Shown: positions 5,974-15,560, counted from the first letter of the stretch. The stretch: DNA of 37,262 bases from Treponema sp. (GCA_031256635.1 JAIRQF010000070.1:1-37262), one strand, 5' to 3'. A program made the numbers and translations. The notes: a model not told the origin generated them from the sequence alone.

Positions 5974-7332
5974 TCAATGTTTATCACCATTTTTCTCCTG
6001 AGGAGAAAAAAAATCCATATGAAGAGCCCTGACAACTTCAGCGGCTTCGCTGTCGCTTATAATAAAACTGACATTTACCTTGCTTGCGCCCTGGGAAACC
6101 ATCTGTACAGGTACGCCGATCAGTTGGCAGATTCTGAATGCCCTTGCGAGAATTTCAGATGATCGTTTTACGTTTCCGACAATCGAAATTATTGAGTTTC
6201 CTGTTCTGACTTCAACGCCTGCGATTTTACTCAGTTCTTTTTTTATTTCTGTCAAATCGTATGCCGCGTCGAGCGTAAGGGAGACAGACACTTCGCTGGT
6301 TGCGACCATATCCACCGATATGCTGTGTCTTGCGAAAACAGAAAATACTTCCGCAAGAAAACCGTATTGCCCCAGCATTCTTGTTGAGACAATATCCACA
6401 ATTGTGATATTTTGCTTTGATGTTATGGCGCGTACCGGAGGACTTTTTTTCTGCGCTGACGATGTTTGGCTGGTTCTTGTGCCAGGCGCGTCAATGTTAT
6501 ATGAATTTTTTATCTGCACCGGTGTTCCTGTTTTAATGCACGGCTGCATGGCTCTTGGGTGAAGAATCTGCGCGCCGAAGTAGGCAAGCTCCGCCGCTTC
6601 ATCGTATGTAATATTCTGCACAGGCTTTGTATCTTTTATGATTCTGGGATCTGCTGTCATAATGCCGTCGACATCTTTCCAGAATTGAACTTCCTCAGAT
6701 CTGCATGAAGCCGCGATCATTGTAGCCGTAAGATCCGATCCGCCGCGCCCAAGAGTTGTTATATTCCCTTTCTCATCCTTTGCGAGAAAACCCGTAACAA
6801 CCGGAATCACATTACCCTTTATCTGAGGCAGAATTTTCTCCGGAATCATTTCCCAGCTTTCCTTTAATAATTCGGCTCGGGTATAATTTGAATTGGAAAT
6901 AAATCCCGCTTCCCACGCGTCAAAGACTCTGGCGTTCATGTTGATTGATTTCATATAAGCTGCCGCTATCCTCACGGAAACCCGCTCTCCGAAAGAAACA
7001 AGAAAATCTTTAGTTCTGGGCGTTAGTTCCCTGATTAGCGCAATGCCGGACAAGAGGCGCGTAAGCTCTTCCATCAGCGTGCCAATTTCTTTTTGAGCGG
7101 GGAGTTTTAAATTTTTTATGGTTTCCTGATGTAATTTTTCTATATGTTTTATCTGAACTTTTCCATCTTTCAATGCTAAATCCCCGGCTTCCAGAAGATG
7201 ATCGGTTGTATCGCCCATTGCGGATAAAACAATAACAGGCTTTTTTGAAAGCTGTGTTTTTATTATTTCCGTAACATGACGCAATCGGGCTGCGTCCGCT
7301 ACGGAGCTTCCGCCGAATTTCATTACAATCAT
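5974..7332 (-). CDS. lysC: Aspartate kinase, lysine-pathway type
   Basis: Aspartate kinase phosphorylates aspartate, the entry step to lysine, threonine, methionine and diaminopimelate. MIVMKFGGSSV at the N-terminus is the nucleotide-binding signature. VTGFLAKDEKGNITTLGRGGSDLTA and the FWKDVDGIMTADPR segment are classical kinase-domain motifs. The last 150 residues or so form two ACT-type regulatory domains (for example ITIVDIVSTRMLGQYGFLA), so feedback control by an amino acid is likely. There is no fused homoserine dehydrogenase. The frame is open upstream to a GTG at 7347, but AAGGAG at 7338-7343 fits the ATG at 7332. A strong candidate promoter at 7351-7379 leaves only a very short leader, with no space for a lysine riboswitch. 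Confidence 0.93.
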   Translation of the reverse strand: MIVMKFGGSSVADAARLRHVTEIIKTQLSKKPVIVLSAMGDTTDHLLEAGDLALKDGKVQIKHIEKLHQETIKNLKLPAQKEIGTLMEELTRLLSGIALIRELTPRTKDFLVSFGERVSVRIAAAYMKSINMNARVFDAWEAGFISNSNYTRAELLKESWEMIPEKILPQIKGNVIPVVTGFLAKDEKGNITTLGRGGSDLTATMIAASCRSEEVQFWKDVDGIMTADPRIIKDTKPVQNITYDEAAELAYFGAQILHPRAMQPCIKTGTPVQIKNSYNIDAPGTRTSQTSSAQKKSPPVRAITSKQNITIVDIVSTRMLGQYGFLAEVFSVFARHSISVDMVATSEVSVSLTLDAAYDLTEIKKELSKIAGVEVRTGNSIISIVGNVKRSSEILARAFRICQLIGVPVQMVSQGASKVNVSFIISDSEAAEVVRALHMDFFSPQEKNGDKH

Positions 7333-7350
7333 TTCATACTCCTTCACAGA

Positions 7351-7379
7351 ATTATACTGATAATAATTCCGATGTACAA
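7351..7379 (-). promoter_or_regulatory. Candidate sigma-70 promoter of the lysC-dapBA operon
   Basis: On the minus strand, TTGTAC (7379-7374), a 17-base spacer and a perfect TATAAT (7356-7351) precede lysC. Transcription would start near 7344, giving a leader of about 12 bases that contains the AAGGAG site. Confidence 0.55.
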
Positions 7380-7390
7380 TTATACTGCTA

Positions 7391-7419
7391 TTGATTTAAT
7401 TTTTATCCGCCGCTATTAT
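7391..7419 (+). promoter_or_regulatory. Candidate promoter of the YesL-like gene
   Basis: TTGATT at 7391-7396, a 17-base spacer and TATTAT at 7414-7419 form a good sigma-70-like match. The expected transcription start falls at or next to the ATG at 7426, which would make the mRNA leaderless. Confidence 0.4.
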
Positions 7420-7425
7420 AAGGTC

Positions 7426-8211
7426 ATGATTGGCTTCCTTATTAAGAAAACTTTTTATGATTTATGGGATAACCTTTTCAAAATAGTCGTGCTTAATCTT
7501 GGTTTTTTTGCCTGTTCCGCAATTCCGATTTTTCTTCCAAGGCTGGGAGCGTTATTTATTGAATCTGTCGTATTGGAAATTACATTAACAGTATTTGGCG
7601 TATTTTGCTGTACGGTATATCTTTCGGCTGCCGCTCATACAATCAAGCCGATATCTGATTACGGTACATTTACTTTTAAAGAATTTATTCAGTCATTTAA
7701 AAACGTATGGCCTGCCGGTCTTGTTATGGGATTTGTTGTAATTCTTCTGTTTCTTGTAGTTACTGTGATCATACCATTTTACCTTAGTATGGATCCTCCG
7801 GTTGCCGGGCTTGCTTTGGCTGCTGTTATTTTCTGGACTGCCGTTTTTACAGTTCTTTCTTTTCAGTTTTTATTCACTGTAGCGGCAAGGCTCAGTCCGA
7901 ATCTTGTAAAGGCGGTTAAGAAATGCCTGCTAATCGCTTTTGATAATACTGCGCTGTCATTTTTTCTGATAATAAATAATATTATCGCAATTGTAATTTC
8001 CGTGTTTTTCGCATTTATGTTTCCTGGCCCTGTCGGCGCTCTTCTTTACCTTGATGAAGCGCTTCGGCTGCGTCTTTTAAAATACGACTGGCTGGAAGCA
8101 AATCCGGGTGAAAACCGCCGCAAGATTCCCTGGGATGCCCTTTTAATTGACGAACGCGAAAGAACCGGAACGCGTACTTTCAAGAATTTTATTTTTCCGT
8201 GGAAAGATTAA
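7426..8211 (+). CDS. YesL/DUF624-like integral membrane protein
   Basis: The 261-residue product has about five or six hydrophobic segments, roughly at residues 18-36, 45-68, 97-120, 127-155 and 175-200. The layout and the ending (YLDEALRLRLLKYDWLE) resemble YesL/DUF624 membrane proteins, which are often found with carbohydrate uptake genes and have no firm biochemical role. The frame is open from 7276, but that part overlaps lysC antisense. ATG 7426 is chosen because a promoter-like element lies directly before it and the hydrophobic pattern begins there. ATG 7372 is an alternative. No good ribosome binding site is seen for either. The gene diverges from lysC and is convergent with the glycosidase gene downstream. 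Confidence 0.7.
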   Translation: MIGFLIKKTFYDLWDNLFKIVVLNLGFFACSAIPIFLPRLGALFIESVVLEITLTVFGVFCCTVYLSAAAHTIKPISDYGTFTFKEFIQSFKNVWPAGLVMGFVVILLFLVVTVIIPFYLSMDPPVAGLALAAVIFWTAVFTVLSFQFLFTVAARLSPNLVKAVKKCLLIAFDNTALSFFLIINNIIAIVISVFFAFMFPGPVGALLYLDEALRLRLLKYDWLEANPGENRRKIPWDALLIDERERTGTRTFKNFIFPWKD

Positions 8212-8268
8212 GGTTTTTATTACAGGAAGATTATTTTAATAAAACATTTAACGTCTGATTTTTAAACC

Positions 8269-9231
8269 TCAGTCCGCCCTGATTCCAATGCAGCCTGCGA
8301 CTGCGCGTTCCTGTCCTGGAAAAATGTTTACGGGCGTGTTTACCGTTCTTACAATTCCGTCCTGGAAACGCATTGCAAGCGCGCTTGAACCGCCGCCGTC
8401 AAGGTTTATTCCGTTATGTGAACCGAGCGCCGAGAGGATCAATGCGGTCTCTCTTTCCGTGCTTCCGACGCTGCCTGTCCTTCTGCCGTCAATCACAAGA
8501 AGATAAAGAAAATCTCCGTTAGCTGAAACACCGGCGGCGCTTCGCGGATGTCTTGCGTCATTGTTTACCGTTCTTTGCGCGGGATTTCCGTCGGCAAGTA
8601 TTTTATGAAACCCGCCTACGGCGTTTTCAATATTTTCCGCAGAACCAATTGAGGACTGGCTTACAATTGCCGCTCTGGGTGCAGCTTCGTCATGTTCTTC
8701 GGTTTTGTAAAAAACAAGCGCGTCATAGTACCTGTTAGCCGGTGAGAGAAGCGCGCCATTTGAAATAACGATGCCTATATTCTGAATTGGCTGTCCTTCT
8801 GCTGTTGTGCTTATATCGAAGGGAAGAGCGTTTATACCGGCGACAAGATTGTTGCCGCGGACAAAACTTGATACTCTTGTGCTTAAAGAGCTACCGCTGT
8901 TTGCCGCGCCGGTTCCTGTAACAATGGAAATATTTTCCGCGCGAAGATCAACTTTTATTGCCCAGAATTCAAGGCGCGGGTTTTCAGTTCTTCCGTGAAA
9001 ATATCCGACGCCGCCGGTAAAATGCTGCCATTGCGGATTAATATTTTCGATTAACGGATAAACCGCTGGAAACTCCCCCTCCGCGGAAACATGAGAAATA
9101 GTCGCACATGAAATATTTATTAATATGAATGAAAGAAAAACGAAGCGCTTTGACCACGAACCGCAGGAATCATTACGATTTATCCGGCAGGTCCGCGGTA
9201 AAGAAATTTGAAATGAATTTTTAATACTCAC
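8269..9231 (-). CDS. Exported phosphodiester glycosidase (NAGPA-like) family protein
   Basis: The region from residue 95 to the end matches the phosphodiester glycosidase fold related to human N-acetylglucosamine-1-phosphodiester alpha-N-acetylglucosaminidase (NAGPA). Visible motifs are RHPRSAAGV (227-235), LLVIDGR (244-250) and the highly conserved [10 protein letters not shown] (276-284). Bacterial members cleave sugar-phosphodiester links or act on envelope polymers; the substrate here is unknown. A hydrophobic segment at about 30-48 followed by a Cys (INISCATIS) suggests a signal peptide or a relaxed spirochaetal lipoprotein signal after an unusually long 28-residue lead. The start is a GTG overlapping the end of rpsU by 11 bases, with AAGG just upstream; no later ATG exists before the hydrophobic segment. 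Confidence 0.8.
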   Translation of the reverse strand: MSIKNSFQISLPRTCRINRNDSCGSWSKRFVFLSFILINISCATISHVSAEGEFPAVYPLIENINPQWQHFTGGVGYFHGRTENPRLEFWAIKVDLRAENISIVTGTGAANSGSSLSTRVSSFVRGNNLVAGINALPFDISTTAEGQPIQNIGIVISNGALLSPANRYYDALVFYKTEEHDEAAPRAAIVSQSSIGSAENIENAVGGFHKILADGNPAQRTVNNDARHPRSAAGVSANGDFLYLLVIDGRRTGSVGSTERETALILSALGSHNGINLDGGGSSALAMRFQDGIVRTVNTPVNIFPGQERAVAGCIGIRAD

Positions 9232-9424
9232 CCTTGCCCTTGCGGTTTCTCTTCAGCAATTTGCGGGCGTTGGCTTTCTTTTTCCTGTTAAGGATAGTGG
9301 AAGGTTTTTCATAGTATTCCCGTTTTTTGAATTCACGGATGATGCCTTCTTTTTCCACCATGCGTTTAAAACGTTTGATGGCTTTTTCAAGCATCTCGTT
9401 GTCATCAACTGTAATGTGCGCCAA
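9221..9424 (-). CDS. rpsU: 30S ribosomal protein S21
   Basis: S21 binds the small ribosomal subunit near the 3-prime end of 16S rRNA and helps start translation. The 67-residue, very basic protein shows the classical order: an N-terminal strand ([10 protein letters not shown]), the long helix [24 protein letters not shown], and a Lys/Arg-rich tail. A near-perfect ribosome binding site, AAAGGAGGTGA, precedes the ATG. It lies between the M23 peptidase gene and the glycosidase gene, whose GTG overlaps its last codons, so the genes are probably co-transcribed. Confidence 0.95.
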   Translation of the reverse strand: MAHITVDDNEMLEKAIKRFKRMVEKEGIIREFKKREYYEKPSTILNRKKKANARKLLKRNRKGKGEY

Positions 9425-9472
9425 TTAAATCACCTCCTTTCCTTTAGGTATTATCCGGCAAACAGCGCTAAA

Positions 9473-10435
9473 TCAAAACAATAGATTAATCTGTAAACCG
9501 TTGTTATAAATTCTACTGATAATTAAAGCTTTGTCAATAAGAGGACGGCTGACAAACGCGTCAGGGTCGGCGTTCTCTGTGCTTATTCTCAATTCCCAAT
9601 GCAGATGAGCTCCTGTTGAAAAACCTGTCGAGCCGACATAACCGATTAACGCTCCTGCTTCCACTATAGCGCCTTCCCGTGCGACAAGACTGTCCAAATG
9701 ATAATATATTGAGTAAACTCCGGGAGCATGTTCAATGATTACAGAATTACCTGATAGAATTCTCATGCGGCTGAGGATTACCATTCCCCTTCCGCAGGCG
9801 AAAACTTCCGCTCCCTGCAGCGACTGTCCCGCTACAGGCCCTCCGATATCAACGCCTGCGTGGATATCAGTCGTCCTTCTTCCGTCCGGATATACATTAA
9901 CGCGCCTCGTGCCAAATTGGCTGGTTCTTCTTGTTGACGCGGTAACAGGAAGAACAAAAGGCCCTTCATGGTAAATTTGATTTCCTGTTGTTGTGAGAAT
10001 CTCCCACAGCCTTTCCGATTCAATGGTTCTTTGAGGATCGGGGGTTGTAACAAGGTTAGACATCGCGGCAGTCAAAGCGAGCGTTTCAGACCGGAACGTC
10101 CTTTGAGTTATTTTTACCGGTATTTCCTGAATTATATTTCCCGCGTTATTTAACCTGATAACCGCGTTTTCGGCTTCCACCGTGGAAGGAACCGCGAGAA
10201 TTGCCGCCATAAACCCCGGCTGCGTTCCTTCCGGAGGTACCGTAAACCCTGCCGCTTTCGCCGCCTGCCTTCCATTAACAATCAACTGCGCGTCTGTTAT
10301 TGGCGTGTTCACGGCGATTGTTACAGGGTCGCCAGGACGCGGCGATTCAGGAATAACAGTATACCTGACCTGCGCATGGATACTGGCTGTTAGAATGAAA
10401 CCGGTTAAAAGAAAAATCAATACGCGCTTTAGCAT
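9473..10435 (-). CDS. Exported M23-family zinc metallopeptidase
   Basis: M23 (LytM-type) peptidases cut peptide bridges in peptidoglycan, acting in the periplasm. Residues 1-22 are a clear signal peptide ending ASIHAQ. Residues 25-110 look like an immunoglobulin-like beta domain (SPRPGDPVTIAVN). The catalytic domain covers about 165-300, with zinc ligands in HAGVD (His192, Asp196) and HLHWELR (His277, His279), and the GYVGSTGFSTGAHLHW block is classical. All metal ligands are present, so the enzyme should be active rather than a degenerate activator. The frame also allows a GTG at 10441, but AAGGAG spacing fits ATG 10435. It follows recJ by 24 bases on the same strand. Confidence 0.88.
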   Translation of the reverse strand: MLKRVLIFLLTGFILTASIHAQVRYTVIPESPRPGDPVTIAVNTPITDAQLIVNGRQAAKAAGFTVPPEGTQPGFMAAILAVPSTVEAENAVIRLNNAGNIIQEIPVKITQRTFRSETLALTAAMSNLVTTPDPQRTIESERLWEILTTTGNQIYHEGPFVLPVTASTRRTSQFGTRRVNVYPDGRRTTDIHAGVDIGGPVAGQSLQGAEVFACGRGMVILSRMRILSGNSVIIEHAPGVYSIYYHLDSLVAREGAIVEAGALIGYVGSTGFSTGAHLHWELRISTENADPDAFVSRPLIDKALIISRIYNNGLQINLLF

Positions 10436-10459
10436 ACGCACTCCTTTATGTACATGGAA

Positions 10460-12604
10460 TCAGGAACTTAAACTATCACTTTTCTTCAGATCCATAATCA
10501 TCATTTGAGGGGTTTCATTTCCCCTGTAATAATCGCGGCCTATGTTATAAACAATGTCTACCTTATCATTAACGGCAAATTCCTTATTTTGTACACGGTC
10601 TGCGCTTTGCCAGTAAAGAGCGGGCCATTTATATTTTCCGGCGTCAAGGATCATTTTTACGTGTTTTGATTCCGGCTTTCCTATAAAGTTTATTTCTTTG
10701 ACAGTGATTTTTTTTGTCATGAATACAATCTGTTCATTATCGTGTCCGTAAGGTTCAAAACGGTCAACGATTTTTAACAAGTCAGGGGACAGATAATCAT
10801 GAGGAAGTTCCGCGTCAATTTGAATAACATCTTCGTCCGTGCCTTCTTCAAACTCAATCGCCGATGTTATTTTCTTTAACCTGTCCATGAACATGTCCCA
10901 GTTTTTCATATACATGCTGAAACCTCCGGCCGCTTTATGCCCTCCTGAGTCAATAAACAAATCGCCGCATTGATCCAACAGGACGCATATGTTGTAACCA
11001 CGAACCGAACGCAGCGAACCTGTGCAAACATCATCGCCGAGTGAAACTGCCATCGCCGGAACATTAAAACAGCGGACAGCGCGCTGAGCCATAAGGCCGG
11101 TGACTCCCTTGTTGATTTTTTCGCTGAAGACAAACACAAATTTTTCGCCGCATTCATCAAAATATTTATAAGCCATGGATTCAACAGCCGCCCATGTTTC
11201 CTCTTCAAGGTCTTTGCGTTTTTCATTCATCGACGCGAGTTCTCCCGCGAGCGTTTCTCTTTTTAAAAGATCTTTTTCAAAGAACAATTCCGCCGCTGTC
11301 TGCGCGCAGCCCATCCGCCGCGCCGCGTTAATGGCCGGGCATAATTTCCACGAGATGTCTTTTGTCTCAAAATGGCGGCCGGCCAAATCCAGTTTATGAA
11401 GCAGCTGCGAAATTCCCTGTCTTGGTTTTTTTTCAAGGTATTCAATTCCCCTGCGCACGATTATTCTGTTTTCATCCATAAGAGGCATAAGGTCGGCTAT
11501 TGTGCCAAGAGCTGCCAGCTGAATATCGGAGTTTTCATTTTCCGTGTCAGCCTGATTTTTTTCGCATACTTTAGCGTAGGATGTAAAAAGATTAACCAAA
11601 ACATCAAGCTCGCTTAATTCCCTGTCCGAATATTTGGCGATCTTTGAAAGCTCTTTTATGCGAAGAAGGCTCTGTCCCGCGGTCTGCGGAATTTCTTTGC
11701 CGATCTGTTTGGAAATATCCATCAATCCAAACTCGACTCCGCTGCCGAAGAGCTTGAAAAATGTCTGTTTATGCAAGGGCGCGTCCCAGCATAAAATATG
11801 CTGCCCTTCAAGATAGGAAGGCAGCCGCGTTTCGCCGATTGAAATCATTCCCGGCACGATTGTTTCGCTTAACGTGTCAAAGACATGAAGGTTGCGCATT
11901 TTTACAATTTCGATTATCCACGCGTCATTCACGGGTCTTGTGTTTAACAGGCAAATCTGTTGTCCGTAAAGCTCGCTTTTTTGCGCGAAACGCAGCGCGC
12001 AGACCAGCTTAAACGCGACGCCGCAGCCCGCTAAATTACGGAACGGGTATGTTGAATCCTTCAGTTTTGGATTTATTATAACAAGGGCTTCGGGCAGTTC
12101 GTCCTGCGGTTCATGGTGATCTGTTACGATCACATCGATTGAAAGTTCCGCGGCTCTTTTTACTTCCGAAAAACGCGAAATGCCGCAGTCAACGGTAATT
12201 ATTAATGTGCCGTCCTTTGCCGCGAAATCTTCGACCGCTTCAATTGAGAGGCCGTAAGATTCATCGCCTGTCGGTATGCGCCATGTTACATCCATGCCCA
12301 TGTTTTCAAGGTATCCTGCAAGGAGGGCGGTTCCTGTAATACCGTCCACATCGCCGTCTCCGAAGACCAGCACTTTTTCGCCTTCTTCTTTTGCGGCAAG
12401 GATGCGCTCGACGGCGTCTTCCATCCCGTTCAGCGCGAACGGATTACGCAGGGACATTATGTCGTCTTCAAGGAAGTACCGTATTGAATCGCCTGTTTTA
12501 ATGCCGCGCCTTTCCAGTATTGAGGCTGTTAGAAGATCGCAATTATATTTTAATGAGATTTCTTTTACCTGTTCCGCGGAAATCTCTTTTTTTGCCCATT
12601 TCAT
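10460..12604 (-). CDS. recJ: Single-stranded-DNA exonuclease RecJ with extra domain
   Basis: RecJ degrades single-stranded DNA 5-prime to 3-prime in recombination and mismatch or base-excision repair. The DHH phosphoesterase core is clear: FGDGDVDG (81-88, metal Asps 83, 85 and 87), VDCGIS (138-143) and TDHH (161-164). The DHHA1 half carries SGGHKAAGG (553-561), and an OB-fold-like C-terminus follows. The 714 residues exceed the usual 560-580. The excess is an insert at about 205-360, between AGCGVAFKL and LAALGTIADLMPL, with no motif I recognise. The first motif normally reads DYD; here it is DGD. Transcription is divergent from xylB, with about 100 bases between. No downstream operon partner other than the M23 gene is obvious. 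Confidence 0.9.
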   Translation of the reverse strand: MKWAKKEISAEQVKEISLKYNCDLLTASILERRGIKTGDSIRYFLEDDIMSLRNPFALNGMEDAVERILAAKEEGEKVLVFGDGDVDGITGTALLAGYLENMGMDVTWRIPTGDESYGLSIEAVEDFAAKDGTLIITVDCGISRFSEVKRAAELSIDVIVTDHHEPQDELPEALVIINPKLKDSTYPFRNLAGCGVAFKLVCALRFAQKSELYGQQICLLNTRPVNDAWIIEIVKMRNLHVFDTLSETIVPGMISIGETRLPSYLEGQHILCWDAPLHKQTFFKLFGSGVEFGLMDISKQIGKEIPQTAGQSLLRIKELSKIAKYSDRELSELDVLVNLFTSYAKVCEKNQADTENENSDIQLAALGTIADLMPLMDENRIIVRRGIEYLEKKPRQGISQLLHKLDLAGRHFETKDISWKLCPAINAARRMGCAQTAAELFFEKDLLKRETLAGELASMNEKRKDLEEETWAAVESMAYKYFDECGEKFVFVFSEKINKGVTGLMAQRAVRCFNVPAMAVSLGDDVCTGSLRSVRGYNICVLLDQCGDLFIDSGGHKAAGGFSMYMKNWDMFMDRLKKITSAIEFEEGTDEDVIQIDAELPHDYLSPDLLKIVDRFEPYGHDNEQIVFMTKKITVKEINFIGKPESKHVKMILDAGKYKWPALYWQSADRVQNKEFAVNDKVDIVYNIGRDYYRGNETPQMMIMDLKKSDSLSS

Positions 12605-12655
12605 GTACGGTTATTGTACAAAAAAGGATGATAATATACCAGTGTAATTATCTGA

Positions 12656-12684
12656 TAGACAATCCGTCATTCATGCAATAAAAT
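12656..12684 (+). promoter_or_regulatory. Candidate sigma-70 promoter of xylBA
   Basis: TAGACA (12656-12661), a 17-base spacer and TAAAAT (12679-12684) lie 23 bases before the xylB ATG. No convincing repressor palindrome is seen beside it. Confidence 0.5.
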
Positions 12685-12707
12685 GGTGATAATAATGCGG
12701 AGGATTT

Positions 12708-14189
12708 ATGCAGACTGTTTGCGGAATTGACCTTGGAACGCAGAGTTGCAAGATTGTAGTTTACGATTTTGAAAAAAATAAAATAATAGCCCAATCATCG
12801 TTTCCTGTTGAAATAATTGCTGAAAATGACGGCACAAGAGAGCAGAAAGCCGAGTGGTACGGGGAAGTCTTAAAAAAATGTTTTGATAAAATAGATAAAA
12901 AAACCAAATCGACAATTGCGGCTATCGGCGTTTCGGGGCAGCAGCACGGGTTTGTGCCGCTGGATGAAAAGGGAAAGCCTGTATACAATGTGAAACTCTG
13001 GTGCGATACTTCCACAGCCGGTGAATGTGACGAAATTACAAAAGCGGCGGGAGGCGAAAAAAAGCTCATCGAAAAGACCGGGCTTCCGATGCGCCCGGGG
13101 TATACAGCGCCTAAAGTTCTCTGGCTTAAAAAGCGCAAGCCGTCTCAATTTTCAAAATTGCGGCATATTCTTCTTCCCCATAACTATATCAATTTTCTTC
13201 TGACAGGCGAATATTGGGCGGAGTACGGCGACGCTTCGGGAACCGCCCTCTTCGATGTAAGAAACCGCAAATGGTCATCAGAAGTCTGCAAATACATTTC
13301 CGATGATATTGAAAAATATCTCCCGCAGCTTGCCTCTTCCGAAAAAACAGCCGGTGTTGTAAACAAGGAAGCCTCAGAAATTTACGGCCTTTCGGAAGGA
13401 ACATTGGTTTCTTCAGGCGGCGGCGATAACATGATGAGCGCGATCGGCACAGGCGCTGTCCGCGACGGATTTTTAACAATGAGTCTTGGCACATCAGGCA
13501 CTCTTTTTGGTTTTTCCAAAAAGCCTGTTGTCGATCCGTCAGGGGATCTTGCCGCCTTTTGTTCTTCTTCGGGAGGCTGGCTGCCTCTTCTCTGTACAAT
13601 GAACTGCACAGTGGCAAGCGAAGAGATGCGCGGCCTTTTGGGATTTGATGTCAAATCCTTCGACGCGGAAGCCGCGAAATCTCCGATCGGCGCGGACGGC
13701 ATCGCTGTTCTTCCGTTCTTTAACGGAGAGAGAACACCCAATCTGCCGAACGGAAAAGCAAGCGTTAACGGAATCACCGCGGCGAATTTTAACAAGCAGA
13801 ACCTTGCCCGCGCGTCTTTGGAATCGGCAATTTTCGGAATGAGGATCGGCCTTGACGGTTTTAAATCGCTCGGTTTTAAACCGAAGGAAATCCGCCTGAC
13901 AGGCGGAGGAGCGAAAAGCGCAATCTGGCAGAGCATTGCAGCTAACGTTACCAATGTTCCTGTGCGCATTCTTGAAGGCTCGGAAGCCGCTGCGATGGGA
14001 GGCGCGATTCAGGCGCTGTGGTGTCTTGAAAATCATGAAGGGAAAAAGACTTCCATTGAGGATCTGGCGGACAAGCATGTCATGCTGGGCGCGGCGATAA
14101 AACCGGATAAAAAGAGCGTTGATAAATATAATGAAGCATACGCGGTTTATTCAAGGTATCTTGGGGCGTTAAGCCCATTATATAAATAA
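12708..14189 (+). CDS. xylB: Xylulokinase
   Basis: This FGGY-family kinase phosphorylates D-xylulose to xylulose-5-phosphate for the pentose phosphate pathway. The first ATPase motif GIDLGTQSCK (6-15) is present, together with SGQQHGFV (76-83), WCD (98-100) and the catalytic Asp240 in SGGGDNM. SLGTSGTLFGF and the late RLTGGGAKSAIWQ are further nucleotide-binding blocks. Its 493 residues are the normal length. GGAGG lies 5 bases before the ATG. xylA follows after 21 bases and confirms the substrate. No xylose transporter or XylR regulator is present in the window, so these must be elsewhere. Confidence 0.94.
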   Translation: MQTVCGIDLGTQSCKIVVYDFEKNKIIAQSSFPVEIIAENDGTREQKAEWYGEVLKKCFDKIDKKTKSTIAAIGVSGQQHGFVPLDEKGKPVYNVKLWCDTSTAGECDEITKAAGGEKKLIEKTGLPMRPGYTAPKVLWLKKRKPSQFSKLRHILLPHNYINFLLTGEYWAEYGDASGTALFDVRNRKWSSEVCKYISDDIEKYLPQLASSEKTAGVVNKEASEIYGLSEGTLVSSGGGDNMMSAIGTGAVRDGFLTMSLGTSGTLFGFSKKPVVDPSGDLAAFCSSSGGWLPLLCTMNCTVASEEMRGLLGFDVKSFDAEAAKSPIGADGIAVLPFFNGERTPNLPNGKASVNGITAANFNKQNLARASLESAIFGMRIGLDGFKSLGFKPKEIRLTGGGAKSAIWQSIAANVTNVPVRILEGSEAAAMGGAIQALWCLENHEGKKTSIEDLADKHVMLGAAIKPDKKSVDKYNEAYAVYSRYLGALSPLYK

Positions 14190-14210
14190 CTTAAAAATAC
14201 GGAGGCTGTC

Positions 14211-15560
14211 ATGGCGGATTATTACACGGGAGCAAAGGAATATTTCCCCGGAATTCAAAAAATCAAATACGAAGGACCGAAGAGCAAAAACCCGCTGTCT
14301 TTCAGGTATTACGACGCTGATAAAGTAATCGGCGGAAAAAAGATGAAGGATCATCTTCGCTTCGCGATTGCATACTGGCACAGTTTTTGCGCGGACGGCG
14401 CGGATCCTTTCGGTCCCGGTACGCACATCTTCCCGTGGAATGTAGACGCAAAAAACCCGATGGACGCTGCTGAAAAGAAAATGGACGCAGCCTTTGAGTT
14501 CATCACAAAAATTGGCACGGAATATTACACGTTTCATGACAGGGACATGGCTCCTGAAGGCGCAACTCCCGCGGAGAGCGAAAAAAACCTAATGACATTA
14601 ACCGCGAAAGCGAAGACACTCCAGGCCCAAACAGGCGTTAAACTTCTTTGGGGAACCGCGAATGTTTTCAGCAGCCCGCGCTTTATGAACGGAGCCGCGA
14701 CCAATCCCGAGTTTGGTGTTGTAGCGCTTGCCGCTACTCAGGTAAAAGCCGCGATTGACGCCACAATAGAACTTGGAGGAGCGGGCTACACTTTCTGGGG
14801 CGGCCGCGAAGGATACATGAGCTTACTCAATACAGACCTTAAAAGGGAAAAAGACAACCTTGCCCGCTTCCTTACAATGGCGCGTGATTATGCGCGCAAG
14901 CAGGGGTTTAAAGGCGTGTTCTATATTGAACCCAAACCTATGGAACCGACAAAACATCAGTATGATTTTGACACAGAAACCGTTATCGGCTTTTTACGCA
15001 ACTACGGTCTTGATAAGGATTTCCGCATGAATATTGAGGCAAATCACGCCGAGCTTGCCGGGCACGACTTTTTCCATGAGCTTGAAACAGCCGCAGCCGC
15101 AGGTTTCTTCGGTTCTGTAGACGCAAACCGCGGCGATTTTATTAACGGCTGGGATACGGATCAGTTCCCGATGAGTTATTATGAAACCGCTTTAGCCATG
15201 TACACCATTTTGAAAATCGGCGGCTTTACAACAGGCGGTTTAAACTTCGATTCCAAAATACGGCGCAATTCAGTTGATCCCGCTGATCTTTTTATCGCAC
15301 ATGCCGGAGGAATGGACACATTCGCGGTAGGTTTACAAATCGCACAGCGCATAATTGACGACGGAGTAATACCCGGCTTTGTAAAGGATCGTTACGCGTC
15401 ATTCACCGCGGGAGACGGCGCGAAGTTCTCAAACGGAGACCTTACCCTTGAGCAGCTCGCTAAAATAGGAGCAGACGCAGGATACGGAAAAACAGGCATT
15501 ACAAGCGGCAAGCAGGAATATCTTGAGAATGTGCTTAACAGTTACCTTTTGGGACTTTAA
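14211..15560 (+). CDS. xylA: Xylose isomerase, class II
   Basis: Xylose isomerase converts D-xylose to D-xylulose in the cytoplasm with two divalent metal ions. The 449-residue length and the N-terminal extension fit class II. The catalytic His109-Asp110 pair is in YTFHDRD. Metal ligands are all seen at Glu240, Glu276, His279, Asp304, Asp315, Asp317 and Asp347. GGAGG precedes the ATG by 6 bases. The gene is second in a two-gene operon with xylB and is followed directly by a strong intrinsic terminator. Confidence 0.96.
   Translation: MADYYTGAKEYFPGIQKIKYEGPKSKNPLSFRYYDADKVIGGKKMKDHLRFAIAYWHSFCADGADPFGPGTHIFPWNVDAKNPMDAAEKKMDAAFEFITKIGTEYYTFHDRDMAPEGATPAESEKNLMTLTAKAKTLQAQTGVKLLWGTANVFSSPRFMNGAATNPEFGVVALAATQVKAAIDATIELGGAGYTFWGGREGYMSLLNTDLKREKDNLARFLTMARDYARKQGFKGVFYIEPKPMEPTKHQYDFDTETVIGFLRNYGLDKDFRMNIEANHAELAGHDFFHELETAAAAGFFGSVDANRGDFINGWDTDQFPMSYYETALAMYTILKIGGFTTGGLNFDSKIRRNSVDPADLFIAHAGGMDTFAVGLQIAQRIIDDGVIPGFVKDRYASFTAGDGAKFSNGDLTLEQLAKIGADAGYGKTGITSGKQEYLENVLNSYLLGL

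Noticed and set aside
7333-7425. Lysine riboswitch in front of lysC
   Set aside because: The gap to the divergent gene is under 100 bases and the predicted leader is about 12 bases, far too short for the roughly 170-base lysine aptamer.
13189-14078. Minus-strand open frames opposite xylB, up to 195 aa
   Set aside because: The xylulokinase frame carries all active-site motifs. The opposite frames are low-complexity shadows rich in Arg, Pro and Ser.
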